DNA of 64,000 bases from Streptomyces sp. SLBN-118 (GTDB lineage: Bacteria > Actinomycetota > Actinomycetes > Streptomycetales > Streptomycetaceae), in NCBI RefSeq assembly GCF_006715635.1, contig NZ_VFNP01000001.1, positions 620,001-684,000 of the forward strand. The letters are read 5' to 3'. Both the position numbers and the translations under genes were made by a program. The notes below the pieces were generated by a model. It ran no database searches. It was not told where the DNA came from and saw only the letters and a list, made by a program, of their open reading frames with translations. Of this stretch, positions 20,133-29,395 are shown piece by piece (position 1 is the stretch's first letter; every line of letters starts with the position of its first letter).

Positions 20133-22214
20133 ATGAGCGCAACCGAATCCTTCCCGGCCGACGCGGCCCGTCCCAAGGGCAGAAGCGCCCAGCCTGGTGG
20201 CCTCATGGACGTCCTGGGCGTCGCCGCCGTGGTGCTGGACGCGGACGGCCGGATCGTGCTGTGGAGCCCGCAGGCCGCGAAGATGTTCGGCTACCGGTCC
20301 CATGAGGCGCTCGGCCGGTACGCGGGCCAGCTGCTTGTCCACCCGCAGCACCGTGCGCTGGTGCGACGGCTGTTTTCCCAGGTCATGGCGGGCGAGGGGA
20401 CCTGGGCGGGAGTCTTTCCCGTGCGGCACAAGGACGGCGGCACGCTGCTGGTTGAATTCCGGAACATGCGGCTGGAGGACAACCGCAAGGGCCTCTACGC
20501 CCTGGGCCTGGCCACCGATCAGGGGACATTGCGGCGGGTCGAGCGGGATCTGGCGCTGTCGACCCGGCTGATCTCCCAGTCCCCGATCGGCCTCGCGGTG
20601 GTGGACACCGATCTGCGGTACGTCACCGTCAACCCTGCCCTGGAGCGGATCAACGGCCTGCCCGCCGCCGAGCATGTTGGCCGTAATGTCCGTGAGGCAC
20701 TGCCGTTCCTGGACACCGAGGCCATCGAGGCCGCGATGCGCAAGGTTCTCGCCACGGGTGTTCCGATCCTGGACAGGGAATCCGTCGGGCACACACCGGC
20801 CGACCCGGACCACGAGCACGCCTGGTCGGTGTCCTTCTACCGGCTGGAGACCTCGAACGGGAAGGTACTGGGACTCGCCACCTCCGTCGTGGACGTCACC
20901 GAGCGATACCTGGCCACCAGGGAGGCCGCTCAGGCCCGGCAGCGCCTCTCCCTCGTCGCGGACGCCTCGATACGCATCGGTACGACGCTCGACCTCGAGC
21001 AAACGGCCCGCGAACTCGCCGAGGTGTCCGTACCCGCGCTCGCCGACGTGGCGGCCGTGGACGTGCTCGACAGCATCCTCAACGGCCATTCGGGCGTCGT
21101 GATCCACGCGGGCCCCGCGGTGTTCCGCGCGCTTGCCGTCGCCGCCTCACCTTCCAGTGATGCCATACGCGCGGCCGATCCCCCCGGTGAGGTCGCCCGG
21201 TACGACGCCGACCGGCTGGTCACCCGGTGCGTGAACACCGGCCACCCGGTCCGCGTGTCCCACGTGGACAGCGACGACCTGAAGCGCATCGCCCGCAGTC
21301 CCAACGCCGCGACGCTGCTGGACGCCGCCGGAGTGCACTCGTATCTGGCCGTGCCGCTGATCGCTCGCGGTGAAGTACTCGGCGCCCTGGACCTGAAGCG
21401 CACCACCAACCCGCAGCCCTTCGACGCCGACGACGAGGTCCTGGCCGGCGAGCTGGCGGCGCGGGCCGCCGTGTGCATCGACAACGCACGCTGGTACGGG
21501 CAGTTGCGCAACACGGCTCTCACGCTCCAGCGCAGCCTTCTGCCGCAGCAGCCACCGGAACAGCCCGGCCTGGAGATCGCCTACCGCTACCAGCCCGCCC
21601 TTGCGGCCAGTGAGGTGGGAGGCGACTGGTTCGACGTCATCCCGCTGTCCGGCGACAAGACGGCCCTGGTCATCGGCGACGTCATGGGCAGCGGCATCAC
21701 CGCCGCCGCCACGATGGGCCAGCTCCGCACCGCGACCCGCACGCTGGCCGAGCTCGACCTCGACCCCGCCCAGGTGCTGCGCCACCTCGACCGCATCACC
21801 GACCGCATGGGGCAGACCATCACGACATGCCTCTACGCCATCTACGATCCGCACGACGCCCAGTGCCTCATCTCCAGCGCCGGACACCTTCCGCCCGCGC
21901 TGGTACGCCCCGGCCGGGACCCCGAGCTGGTCGACCTGCCCACCGCCGCGCCGCTCGGCGTCGGCGACATCACCTTCCACACCACCACGCTCGCTCTGCA
22001 CCCTGGCGACCAGCTCGTCCTCTACACCGATGGCCTGGTCGAAACACGTGACCAGGCCATCGACGAGCGTCTGGACGCTTTCCTCGCCGTGCTCGCGCAG
22101 CCGCGGAGTTCCCTGGAGGAAGTATGCGACGCGCTCCTGCGCGAGCTGCGCCAACCGGGAAACCACGACGACGTGGCCCTGCTCATCGCCCGGGCCCGGG
22201 TCACACAAGAGTGA
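20133..22214 (+). CDS. PAS-PAS-GAF-PP2C (SpoIIE-type) serine phosphatase regulator
   Basis: This is a 693-residue cytosolic signalling protein. The ATG at 20133 has GGAGGG seven bases upstream; an upstream ATG at 20046 has a weaker site. A PAS domain (VVLDADGRIVLWSPQAAKMFGY) is followed by a second PAS (AVVDTDLRYVTVNPALERINGL), a GAF domain around residues 310-460, and a PP2C/RsbU-like domain with SEVGGDWFDV and VIGDVMGSG, the metal-binding Asp/Gly motifs. Such proteins dephosphorylate anti-sigma antagonists. No HATPase kinase domain is attached, unlike many Streptomyces relatives. It converges with a truncated acetyltransferase, overlapping it by 14 bases. Confidence 0.9.
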   Translation: MSATESFPADAARPKGRSAQPGGLMDVLGVAAVVLDADGRIVLWSPQAAKMFGYRSHEALGRYAGQLLVHPQHRALVRRLFSQVMAGEGTWAGVFPVRHKDGGTLLVEFRNMRLEDNRKGLYALGLATDQGTLRRVERDLALSTRLISQSPIGLAVVDTDLRYVTVNPALERINGLPAAEHVGRNVREALPFLDTEAIEAAMRKVLATGVPILDRESVGHTPADPDHEHAWSVSFYRLETSNGKVLGLATSVVDVTERYLATREAAQARQRLSLVADASIRIGTTLDLEQTARELAEVSVPALADVAAVDVLDSILNGHSGVVIHAGPAVFRALAVAASPSSDAIRAADPPGEVARYDADRLVTRCVNTGHPVRVSHVDSDDLKRIARSPNAATLLDAAGVHSYLAVPLIARGEVLGALDLKRTTNPQPFDADDEVLAGELAARAAVCIDNARWYGQLRNTALTLQRSLLPQQPPEQPGLEIAYRYQPALAASEVGGDWFDVIPLSGDKTALVIGDVMGSGITAAATMGQLRTATRTLAELDLDPAQVLRHLDRITDRMGQTITTCLYAIYDPHDAQCLISSAGHLPPALVRPGRDPELVDLPTAAPLGVGDITFHTTTLALHPGDQLVLYTDGLVETRDQAIDERLDAFLAVLAQPRSSLEEVCDALLRELRQPGNHDDVALLIARARVTQE

Positions 22215-22385
22215 GCTCGACGAGGTCGATCTCCTCACCCCGCTCACGGGCGTAGATCCGGCTTCGACCGGTGACGGTGAATCCGCACTTCTCCAGGACG
22301 CGGATCGAACCGGCGTTGTCAGCTGCCGCGATCAGTAGTTGCACAACGGGCTCAGCGTAGGCCGCGAGACCGAGGGCCATCGCCG
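22201..22385 (-). pseudogene. C-terminal fragment of a GNAT acetyltransferase
   Basis: About 60 codons on the minus strand encode a typical GNAT tail: VQLLIAAADNAGSIRVLEKCGFTVTGRSR, then an ELTLV end. The acetyl-CoA loop and everything N-terminal to it is missing, because just upstream the sequence becomes the end of the ArsI-like gene in another frame. No start or ribosome site serves the fragment. It is best read as the remnant of a gene truncated when the arsenic genes arrived. Confidence 0.6.
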
Positions 22386-22387
22386 GA

Positions 22388-22831
22388 TCAGCAGCAGCCA
22401 CCGGCGGCCACCGGTTCGCCGGGGCCCGCGCAGCACGTGCTGTTCGGCTGCTTGGCCAACGTGTCGGCGCCGGCTTTGACGACGTACACCTCCCAGGGCT
22501 CCCGCCCGGGGCCATGAACCCAGACCTTGTCCTGGAGCGCGTAGCAACAGGTGGTGTCGTTCTCCTCCACCGTCACCAAGCCCGCCTCGCTCAGGCGGGT
22601 GGTGGCCGCCTCGACGGCGTCGGTGGATTCGACCTCTACCCCGAGATGGTCCATGCGGGTGTCCTCCCCGGAGTCGCCTTCGATGAGGACGAGCTTGAGC
22701 GGCGGCTCGGCGACGGCGAAGTTGGCGTAGCCGTCGCGGAGTTTGGCGGGCTCGGTGCCGAAGAGCCTGGTGTAGAAGGCCACGGAAGCGGCGAGGTCGG
22801 GGACGCGGAGGGCGAGTTGTATGCGGGACAT
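22388..22831 (-). CDS. arsI: ArsI/CadI-type dioxygenase (C-As bond lyase)
   Basis: This 147-residue VOC-fold protein has the metal ligands expected for ArsI, Gln5, His62 and Glu114, and the vicinal cysteine pair Cys95-Cys96 in ENDTTCCYALQ that binds trivalent organoarsenicals. The C-terminus has two more Cys pairs. ArsI uses Fe(II) and oxygen to split the carbon-arsenic bond of methylarsenite; the closely related CadI is cadmium-induced, so the exact substrate is inferred from the arsenic gene neighbours. The ATG at 22831 follows AGGAG. It is divergent from the PstS-like gene. Confidence 0.85.
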   Translation of the reverse strand: MSRIQLALRVPDLAASVAFYTRLFGTEPAKLRDGYANFAVAEPPLKLVLIEGDSGEDTRMDHLGVEVESTDAVEAATTRLSEAGLVTVEENDTTCCYALQDKVWVHGPGREPWEVYVVKAGADTLAKQPNSTCCAGPGEPVAAGGCC

Positions 22832-22975
22832 GTCGTGTCTCCTGTCAGGGCGGTGAACGGCTGCTGATCGCGGTCGGCGCCCGCCACGCGGTAACGGCCG
22901 AGCCGCGAGACGCCTGCTGTTTCGACAACCGTCGATGGACTGCCCTGCCAGCATGACACCTGGTTCGATGAGCGT

Positions 22976-23002
22976 CAACATAGACATTCATCTAATCAAA
23001 CT
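22976..23002. promoter_or_regulatory. Candidate operator in the divergent arsI/pstS-like promoter
   Basis: An AT-rich, partly symmetric stretch (core AGACATTCATCT) stands out in the GC-rich intergenic space between the two arsenic-island genes. ArsR-family repressors use such imperfect dyads. The assignment is tentative. Confidence 0.25.
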
Positions 23003-23102
23003 GAGCGTCGACAGAGCGACGGCTGGTGTTCACCGACACGCCACCTCGGCCGCTCCCGCATGGCCGAGCATCGGTCTCCCCGGCTTCTCGAAGGGACCAC
23101 AG

Positions 23103-24224
23103 ATGCAGCATCGACCCACGAGCCGCAGGCATCTGCTCGGCGCGGGTGTGACGGCAGTGACCGGCGCCGTCCTCCTCTCCGGCTGCGGGCTCGGCGCCGC
23201 GGACGACCCGTCCCCGAGCGCCGAGGCGACGAGAAGCCAGATCGCGTGCGCCAGGACAGGTCAGCTGGCAGCGTCCGGGTCCACGGCCCAGCAGAACGCC
23301 ATGACGCACTGGATGAAGGAGTACCAACGGGCCTGCCCGGGCGTGCAGATCCGCTACGTGCCCGCCGGCTCCGGCGCCGGTGTCGCCCAGTTTCTGCGTG
23401 GGGCGACCGTGCTCGGCGGGACCGACAGCACCCTGAAGCCGGACGAGATCAAGGACTCCCGCGAGGTGTGCAAGGGAGGCAGAGCCATCGACCTGCCGAT
23501 GGTCGGCGGCCCCATCGCCCTCGGATACAACCTCTCCGGCGTCGACAGCCTCGTGCTCGATGCCCCCACGCTGGCGAAGGTCTTCGACTCGGAGATCACC
23601 GTGTGGAACGCGCCGGCCATCCAGCGCCTGAACCCCGGCGTCCGTCTGCCTGCCACCCCCATCAGCGCGGTGCACCGCTCCGACGGCTCCGGCACGACCC
23701 AGAACTTCAATGCCTACCTCTCCGAAGCGGCCCCGGACGACTGGCCCTATCCGAAGGAGAAGACCTGGCAGGCCAAGGGAGGCAATTCCGCGGCCGGTTC
23801 CGACGGGGTGGCGGCCCAGGTGGCCAACACCGACGGCGCGATCGGCTACCTCGAACTGTCCTTCGCCAAGGCCAGCAAGATCCCCACTGTCGGACTCGAC
23901 ACCGGCGCGCCCGAGCCTGTCGCCGTCTCCGCCGAGACCGCGTCGGCCGGTATCGCAGCAGGCCATGTGTCCGGCACCGGCAAGGACATGACGGTGAAGT
24001 TCGACTACAGAACAAAGGCGGCCGGGGCGTACCCCATCGTGCTCGTCACCTACGAGATCGTCTGCGACAAGGGCACTCCGGCCGACGCCCTGCCCGCCCT
24101 CAAGTCCTTCCTGACCTACACCGCGGGCGCGGAGGGACAGAAGGACCTCTCGCGCCTCCACTACGCCCCGCTGCCGCAAGAGGTGGCCGACCAGGTCCGC
24201 ACCATCGTCGCCACACTGTCCTGA
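23103..24224 (+). CDS. PstS-like phosphate-binding lipoprotein
   Basis: The 373-residue protein begins at an ATG behind AGGGA and has a twin-arginine-like basic start (TSRRHLLG) and a lipobox (LLSGCG), so it should be a membrane-anchored lipoprotein. The body is a type II periplasmic-binding fold with PstS features: QLAASGSTAQQNAM, a GGTDSTL loop and VHRSDGSGTTQNFN, the residues that bind phosphate. PstS-type proteins feed phosphate to a PstCAB transporter, but no such permease genes are nearby. In arsenic islands an extra PstS is thought to favour phosphate over arsenate. It converges with the aquaporin gene. Confidence 0.88.
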   Translation: MQHRPTSRRHLLGAGVTAVTGAVLLSGCGLGAADDPSPSAEATRSQIACARTGQLAASGSTAQQNAMTHWMKEYQRACPGVQIRYVPAGSGAGVAQFLRGATVLGGTDSTLKPDEIKDSREVCKGGRAIDLPMVGGPIALGYNLSGVDSLVLDAPTLAKVFDSEITVWNAPAIQRLNPGVRLPATPISAVHRSDGSGTTQNFNAYLSEAAPDDWPYPKEKTWQAKGGNSAAGSDGVAAQVANTDGAIGYLELSFAKASKIPTVGLDTGAPEPVAVSAETASAGIAAGHVSGTGKDMTVKFDYRTKAAGAYPIVLVTYEIVCDKGTPADALPALKSFLTYTAGAEGQKDLSRLHYAPLPQEVADQVRTIVATLS

Positions 24225-24238
24225 CGGCGCGGCGGTGG

Positions 24239-25021
24239 TCAGTGGCTACGGGCTCGCCCCTGCATGAAGATGAGCGCCACCAGAGCCAGTCCGACCACAG
24301 CACCGGCCAGTTGGGCACCGATGAAGCCCGGGAGCGAGCCGGGCGCGATACCCGCGAAGGTGTCGGTGAACGCCCGGCCGATCGTCACCGCCGGATTGGC
24401 GAACGACGTGGACGACGTGAACCAGTAGGCGGCACCGATGTACGAGGCGACGGCGACCGGCGCGAAGCGCAGGCGGTCGGTGCGCGCCAGGCCGAAGATC
24501 AGCAGGATCAGCCCCGCGGTCGCGACGACCTCGCCGAGCAGCAGGTGTCCGGACGAGCGGTCGTGCGCGGACCACTTGACCAGCGGCTCGGCGAACATCG
24601 CATCAGCCAGCACGGCGCCCGCGACGGCTCCGGCGATCTGGGCGGGGACGTAGACGACCGCCTCGCGGGCGGTGACGCCAGGGCCACCGCGGCGGGCGGT
24701 CCACCACTCGGCCAGCGTGACGGCCGGGTTGAAGTGCGCGCCGGAGACCGGGCCGAGCAGGACGATCAGAACGCCGAGCCCGAAGACGGTGGCAAGGGAG
24801 TTTGCCAGAAGCTGGAGGCCGACGTCCTGGGTGAGCTCAGTGGCCTGGATGCCGGAACCGACGACCACTGCGACCAGGGCGGCGGTACCGGTCAGTTCGG
24901 CGGCGGCCCGGGCCACCAGCGGCGTGCGCGGCGGGGTGGCGCCCGGCACGGGCTGCGGTTCAGTGGCTGGTACGACGACATCCGCGGCGGAGTCGTTTCT
25001 GGCGGCCGGGGTGGTGCTCAA
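24239..25021 (-). CDS. Aquaporin/aquaglyceroporin (arsenic-associated)
   Basis: This 260-residue MIP channel has six membrane segments and both pore NPA motifs, HFNPAVTLA and FANPAVTIG. A TTG start at 25021 has GAGGAG five bases upstream. The N-terminal 30 residues are a Pro-rich cytosolic extension. Together with ArsR just upstream on the same strand and ArsC divergent, it fits the AqpS-type arrangement in which the channel lets arsenite leave after arsenate reduction. Water or glycerol transport is the alternative. No ArsB or Acr3 pump is seen in the window, so the channel may be the exit route. Confidence 0.87.
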   Translation of the reverse strand: MSTTPAARNDSAADVVVPATEPQPVPGATPPRTPLVARAAAELTGTAALVAVVVGSGIQATELTQDVGLQLLANSLATVFGLGVLIVLLGPVSGAHFNPAVTLAEWWTARRGGPGVTAREAVVYVPAQIAGAVAGAVLADAMFAEPLVKWSAHDRSSGHLLLGEVVATAGLILLIFGLARTDRLRFAPVAVASYIGAAYWFTSSTSFANPAVTIGRAFTDTFAGIAPGSLPGFIGAQLAGAVVGLALVALIFMQGRARSH

Positions 25022-25068
25022 CAGGACTCCTCAGTACAGGCGCAGGCAGACTTGAAGAACAGAGCGAA

Positions 25069-25383
25069 TCAGGGGCAGGAGCGCTTGATGTTCGCTTCAG
25101 CGGTGGCGCGCGCGGTCTCCGCGAGAGCGGTGAACCGACCTGCGAGCGCCTCGATGACCTCGGGCCGCAGCCGGTAGTACGTGAACCGTCCGCAGGGCTC
25201 AGTCTCCACGACCCCGGACTCGCGCAGCACCTTCAGATGGTTCGAGAGATTCGTCTGCCGGGCGCCGGTCTCCTCGACCAGATGCGTGGTGCACAGGGTC
25301 TCGCGGGCGAGCAGGGTCACGATCTGGAGCCTGAGCGGGTCGGCCAGCACCCGGATCAGGTCAGTGTCGACTGACGTCATCAT
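25069..25383 (-). CDS. arsR: ArsR/SmtB family repressor
   Basis: The 104-residue winged-helix protein has the ArsR core: LADPLRLQIVTLLARE, TNLSNHLKVLRESGVV and a GRFTYYRL wing. The classic ELCVCDL arsenite site is replaced by LCTTHL. Other cysteines are in the wing (EPCG) and at the C-terminus (RSCP), so the inducer site is probably arranged differently. It should repress the divergent arsC and its own operon until arsenite binds. ATG codons at 25383 and 25380 have no clear ribosome site, suggesting a leaderless message. Confidence 0.9.
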   Translation of the reverse strand: MMTSVDTDLIRVLADPLRLQIVTLLARETLCTTHLVEETGARQTNLSNHLKVLRESGVVETEPCGRFTYYRLRPEVIEALAGRFTALAETARATAEANIKRSCP

Positions 25384-25393
25384 GGACTGATAC

Positions 25394-25416
25394 TGTCACA
25401 TCAGCCTGAGCTGACA
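25394..25416. promoter_or_regulatory. Dyad between arsR and arsC, likely ArsR operator
   Basis: TGTCA (25394-25398) and TGACA (25412-25416) flank an inner dyad TCAGC-N4-GCTGA (25401-25414). It lies in the 65-base divergent promoter and would overlap the arsR transcript start. Confidence 0.5.
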
Positions 25417-25448
25417 CCAGTCCGGACTGAGCAAAGGAAGTAGCTCCG

Positions 25449-25868
25449 ATGGCCTTCACCCCTGCCGCCTCCGTGCTGTTCGTCTGCGTCCACAACGCCG
25501 GGCGCTCTCAGATGGCCGCCGCCTGGCTGACGCACCTCGCCGGGGACCGCATCGAGGTCCGCTCCGCGGGCTCCAACCCCGGCACCGCCGTGAACCCGGC
25601 CGCGGTCGAGGCGATGAAGGAGGTCGGGATCGACATCTCCGCCGCGACGCCCAAGGTCCTCACGGTCGACGCGGTCCGCGAGTCCGATGTCTGCATCACC
25701 ATGGGCTGCGGCGACACCTGCCCGGTCTTCCCCGGCAAGCGGTACCTGGACTGGGAGCTGGAGGACCCGGCGGGCCAGGGCGTCGAGGCCGTACGCCCCA
25801 TCCGCGACGAGATCAGGAAGCTGGTCGAGGGCCTGATCGCCGAGATCGACGCAGCGGCCGCCAAGTGA
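25449..25868 (+). CDS. arsC: Arsenate reductase, low-molecular-weight phosphatase type
   Basis: The 139-residue protein has the CX5R P-loop near its N-terminus (FVCVHNAGRSQ), a later DP-type loop region (LEDPAGQG) and Cys residues in MGCGDTCPV that can form the disulfide relay. These mark thioredoxin- or mycothiol-coupled ArsC of the LMW-PTP fold. It reduces arsenate to arsenite in the cytosol. The ATG at 25449 follows AAGGAAG. It is divergent from arsR, whose operon carries the aquaporin. Confidence 0.93.
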   Translation: MAFTPAASVLFVCVHNAGRSQMAAAWLTHLAGDRIEVRSAGSNPGTAVNPAAVEAMKEVGIDISAATPKVLTVDAVRESDVCITMGCGDTCPVFPGKRYLDWELEDPAGQGVEAVRPIRDEIRKLVEGLIAEIDAAAAK

Positions 25869-26206
25869 GCCCGCGGGAAGAAGCTTTCCTCTCGGCGTGG
25901 CGCGGAGCAGTCGGTGGCCCAGTCCGGCATGCCATGGACGACACCGCGTGCCGCGCGGCGGAAAGGCCGGGCGCTCGTACCGAGCGGGCGGGAACCCGAC
26001 CCTCGTCGGCGCGACGGTCGGCCGGCGGACCTGGGAGGACTTCCTCGCGGAGCGGGTGAGCTGACGGCAGCCGGTTCCGGCCCGGCCGGCCGCCTGCCGT
26101 TCGGGGCCCCCGAGCCGATCCGCGGGTCACTTCGGTGGCAGGCCGGCCGCAAAGGCGCGACCCTCGTCGCCTGCTCGAACCGCACCACCACTCGCGCCCA
26201 TGTCGG
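25869..26206. other. Intergenic stretch between arsC and uppP
   Basis: About 340 bases between convergent genes. Short frames exist but none has a ribosome site or recognisable fold. It may contain remnants of a broken gene; nothing can be named. Confidence 0.4.
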
Positions 26207-27043
26207 TCAGGCGTGGAGCGCTCCGGTACCCAGCAGCGCGAACAGGACGCCGCCGATCAGGATCCGGTAGACGACGAACGCGTTGAACGAGTGCTTCGCG
26301 ACGAACTTCAGCAGCCAGGCGATGGAGGCGTAGGCCACGGCGAAGGACACGACCGTGCCGACAAGGAGCGGGGTGGTGTCCACGCCCGCGCCGACGGCGT
26401 CCTTGAGTTCGTACAGTCCCGCGCCCGTCAGCGCCGGAATGCCCAGGAAGAACGACAGCCGGGTGGCCGCGACCCGGTCGAGGTCGAGCATGAGGGCGGT
26501 GGACATGGTCGCGCCGGAGCGGGAGAAGCCGGGGAAGAGCAGCGCGAGGATCTGCGAACAGCCCACGAGCATGGTGTCCTTGAGGCCGGTGTCGTCCTCG
26601 CCGCGTTTGTGCCGGCCCATCCGGTCGGCCGCCCACATCACGCCGCTCCCCGCGATCAGCGATCCGGCCACCACCCACAGCGAGGCCAGCGGGCCCTCGA
26701 TGAGCGGTTTGGCGGCCAGCCCGACGGCGACGATCGGGATGGTCGCGTAGATGACCCACCAGGCGAACTTGTAGTCGTGGTGGTACCGCTCCTCGCGGTC
26801 GACCAGGCCGCGGCCCCAGGCGGAGAGGATCCGCATGATGTCCTTGCGGAAGTAGGTCAGCACGGCGGCGATCGCCCCGACCTGGATGACGGCCGTGAAA
26901 CCGACGACGGATGTGTCGTCGACGGGGATGCCCATCAGCCCTTCGGTGATCTTCAGGTGGCCGGTGGACGAGATGGGAAGGAATTCCGTCACCCCCTCCA
27001 CCACACCCAGCACGGCGGCCTGGCTGACGCTGATGGCACTCAC
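26207..27043 (-). CDS. uppP: Undecaprenyl-diphosphatase (UppP/BacA)
   Basis: This is a 278-residue polytopic membrane protein. It has both signature blocks of the family, GVVEGVTEFLPISSTGHL near the N-terminus and PGFSRSGATMS in the second half, which carry the catalytic Glu, Ser and Arg residues. It dephosphorylates undecaprenyl diphosphate to recycle the cell-wall lipid carrier. Extra copies confer bacitracin resistance. The GTG at 27043 follows GAGAGGG. It appears to be a single-gene unit. Confidence 0.94.
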   Translation of the reverse strand: MSAISVSQAAVLGVVEGVTEFLPISSTGHLKITEGLMGIPVDDTSVVGFTAVIQVGAIAAVLTYFRKDIMRILSAWGRGLVDREERYHHDYKFAWWVIYATIPIVAVGLAAKPLIEGPLASLWVVAGSLIAGSGVMWAADRMGRHKRGEDDTGLKDTMLVGCSQILALLFPGFSRSGATMSTALMLDLDRVAATRLSFFLGIPALTGAGLYELKDAVGAGVDTTPLLVGTVVSFAVAYASIAWLLKFVAKHSFNAFVVYRILIGGVLFALLGTGALHA

Positions 27044-27160
27044 AAAAGCCCTCTCTCAGGACGTCGGCAACACTTGCCCGCCGTAGATGTTCTACACGAC
27101 TGGCGCGAGCCCGCCGAGTCCGTCAACGCTCATCTGCACGGACGAGTGACCCGAGCCGGT

Positions 27161-29119
27161 TCAGCCCGTCGTCGCCGCCGACTGCGTCTGAGGCACCTCG
27201 ACGAGCGTGGTGGGCAGGGCAACGTACGCCGTGACTCCGCAGACACTGCCCTGACCCTGGGTGGGGCGCAGTTCCACCTGGGCACCGAGCCGGGCCGCGA
27301 GGGTCCCTACGACGTAGTGGCCGAGATAGCGGGTCGGAGCGACGAGGAATGACTCCCGGCCCGCGAGCCGGGCGTTGGAGCGGGCCAGCTCCTCGGCCGA
27401 CATCCCGGAACCGCGATCGACCACAGCGAGGCAGTAGTCGCCGCCGTCGCGCCAGCCGTATATCTCGACCGGGCACGTGGGGGGTGAGAAGAGCAGGGCG
27501 TTCTCTATGAGTTCGGCCAGCAGATGGGAGAGCTCGGCGACGGCGCTCCCGCGGATCCTTGCCTGCTGTACGTCGATCACGGCCACGCGTGGGTACTGTT
27601 CGACCTCGGCGATCGCCGACTGGACCACCTCGGCCGCCGTGACGAGGCCCGACCAGGTGCGCGGCGGCAGCTCCTCCCCCGCGAGCACGAGCAGCGATTC
27701 GGCATTGCGGCGCATACGGGTGGCCAGGTGGTCGAGTTCGAAGAGCTCGCCCAGTGCGTCCGGATCGATCTCCTGCCTCTCCAGGGCGGTGATCAGGCCG
27801 AGCTGGCGGGAGATGAGCGCCTGGTTGCGGCGGCCGAGGCTGGCGAGCGACTCGGAGCTGTTGCGCCGCAGCACCGCCTGCTCGGTCGCAAGACCGATCG
27901 CGGTGTGCTCGACATTGTGCAAGGCGCAGGCGAGCCGGGTGAACTCACGGGCGCTGTCCGGCACGCGGCGGGCGGGTTGGGGCGCGAGCTCGTCGCCCGC
28001 TTCGGCCTGCTGAATCCGGGCAACAGCGGCGGGCAGCCCGGCATTGGCGACCAAGTCGGCCTCATCAGCGAGTGCGACGAGCGGCCGCGTGATCGAACGG
28101 CCAGAGAGCACGGCGAGTGCGGTGGCGAGCGCCAGGATCAGCACACCGAGACCGATGAAGCCGCCCAGCTGGCCGGTGGCCCCGTCCCCCATCCGGTCCG
28201 CGCGGGCCCTCACCTGGGCGCCGATCTGCCTCTGAACGTCGTGGAGTTGGTCGACGAGCGCGGTCATGGAGGACCACCAGCGGCCGGGGTCCACGGTAAG
28301 CCGGCTGCCATCGGCTCCGCCCTGGGCCTGCTTCTCGTAACCCATTGCACGCCGGGCGTCGCTGGAGGCGAGGGCCGAGTCGAGCGCGGACTGCTGGGCA
28401 GGGGCGGCCAGTTCGGAGTACTGGCGCAGGAAGGCGAGCCGCTCCGCTCGCACTTCGGTGAACTGGAGGAACTCGGCTCCCTTGAAACGGCCGGTCGCGA
28501 ACACTCCGTTGAGGAAGCCGCGTTCGAGGGCGATCGCTTCGGTGGTCCGGGTGAGGGCCTGCAGGGCGTCCATCCCCTCGCTGAGGGAACGGTCGCCACG
28601 AGCCGTTTGTGCCGCCGAGGCACCGATCAGTCCGTCGATCGCCTCCGTGTACGCGGCCAGGGTCGCGGGGCGCTGGGCAGTGCCGCCGTCGACCTGACGG
28701 CGCACGGCGACGAGGGCCGAGACCGGGGCGAGCGCGTCGCGTAAACCGTCGCCCGCGTCCACGCCTGTGCCGCCCTGGCTGAGCAGGGAGTCGAAGGCAG
28801 TACGGGCGGTGTCGGTGCGCAGGCGCTGGGCGTCGACGTCGTCGCGGTACCCCGCGGCGCCACCGAGCAGGCCATTGGTCAGGCCCCGTTCGCGTTGCAG
28901 CTCGCGTACCAGCCCCTGTGCTGTGAGGACAACTTCGACCCGGCCCGCGGTCTCGCGCGCCGCGGACCAGTCGGATGCCCTGTCTGCCACTCCGAGGCCG
29001 GTCACGACCAGCAGCAGGCAGGTGGGGACTGCGAGCACGATGGCCACACGGCCGCGAATCGTGCCCCAGCCGGGGAGGACGGGAGGCGGCGGCAGAAGGC
29101 GCCGAAGGTTGTGGATCAC
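27161..29119 (-). CDS. NIT-domain sensor histidine kinase
   Basis: The 652-residue membrane kinase has a first membrane helix at about residues 25-48 and an extracellular NIT (nitrate/nitrite-sensing-type) helical domain with RELQRERGLTNGLL. A second membrane helix lies near 335, then a HAMP-like linker. The dimerisation part contains LDHLATRMRRNAESLL, with the likely phospho-His, followed by a HATPase domain (LAELIENALLFSPP, VVDRGSGMS). It resembles the CvnA kinases of Streptomyces conservons, but no roadblock, DUF742 or GTPase partner genes follow. The start is a GTG with a weak ribosome site, so it is uncertain. Confidence 0.87.
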   Translation of the reverse strand: MIHNLRRLLPPPPVLPGWGTIRGRVAIVLAVPTCLLLVVTGLGVADRASDWSAARETAGRVEVVLTAQGLVRELQRERGLTNGLLGGAAGYRDDVDAQRLRTDTARTAFDSLLSQGGTGVDAGDGLRDALAPVSALVAVRRQVDGGTAQRPATLAAYTEAIDGLIGASAAQTARGDRSLSEGMDALQALTRTTEAIALERGFLNGVFATGRFKGAEFLQFTEVRAERLAFLRQYSELAAPAQQSALDSALASSDARRAMGYEKQAQGGADGSRLTVDPGRWWSSMTALVDQLHDVQRQIGAQVRARADRMGDGATGQLGGFIGLGVLILALATALAVLSGRSITRPLVALADEADLVANAGLPAAVARIQQAEAGDELAPQPARRVPDSAREFTRLACALHNVEHTAIGLATEQAVLRRNSSESLASLGRRNQALISRQLGLITALERQEIDPDALGELFELDHLATRMRRNAESLLVLAGEELPPRTWSGLVTAAEVVQSAIAEVEQYPRVAVIDVQQARIRGSAVAELSHLLAELIENALLFSPPTCPVEIYGWRDGGDYCLAVVDRGSGMSAEELARSNARLAGRESFLVAPTRYLGHYVVGTLAARLGAQVELRPTQGQGSVCGVTAYVALPTTLVEVPQTQSAATTG

Positions 29120-29395
29120 ATCCGACGACGATACGAACCGAGGTGGCCCGCGGGGTTTCCCGGCAGTAAGGGGTTGGTTGCTGCCGGTTCACAGAAGGCC
29201 CTGCTGCGCCGCGCACCGTACGCCACGTGACGGTAACGCGGCATCACGGTGACCCCACGCCCCGCGGAACGCCGCATGCCGGCCAGGCACCCCAGAGTGC
29301 GGTTTCGCGCGGCAGCCCCCCGTTCGGCGATTCAGCCGCAACACGGGACGGCGCTTCTCGCCCACGGCCGGATGCGCGCCACAATCGGTGCGTCA

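Noticed and set aside
25869..26206. A small gene between arsC and uppP
   Set aside because: Frames are short and lack ribosome sites; a VGRRTWEDF stretch hints at a reductase-like remnant but is too short to support.
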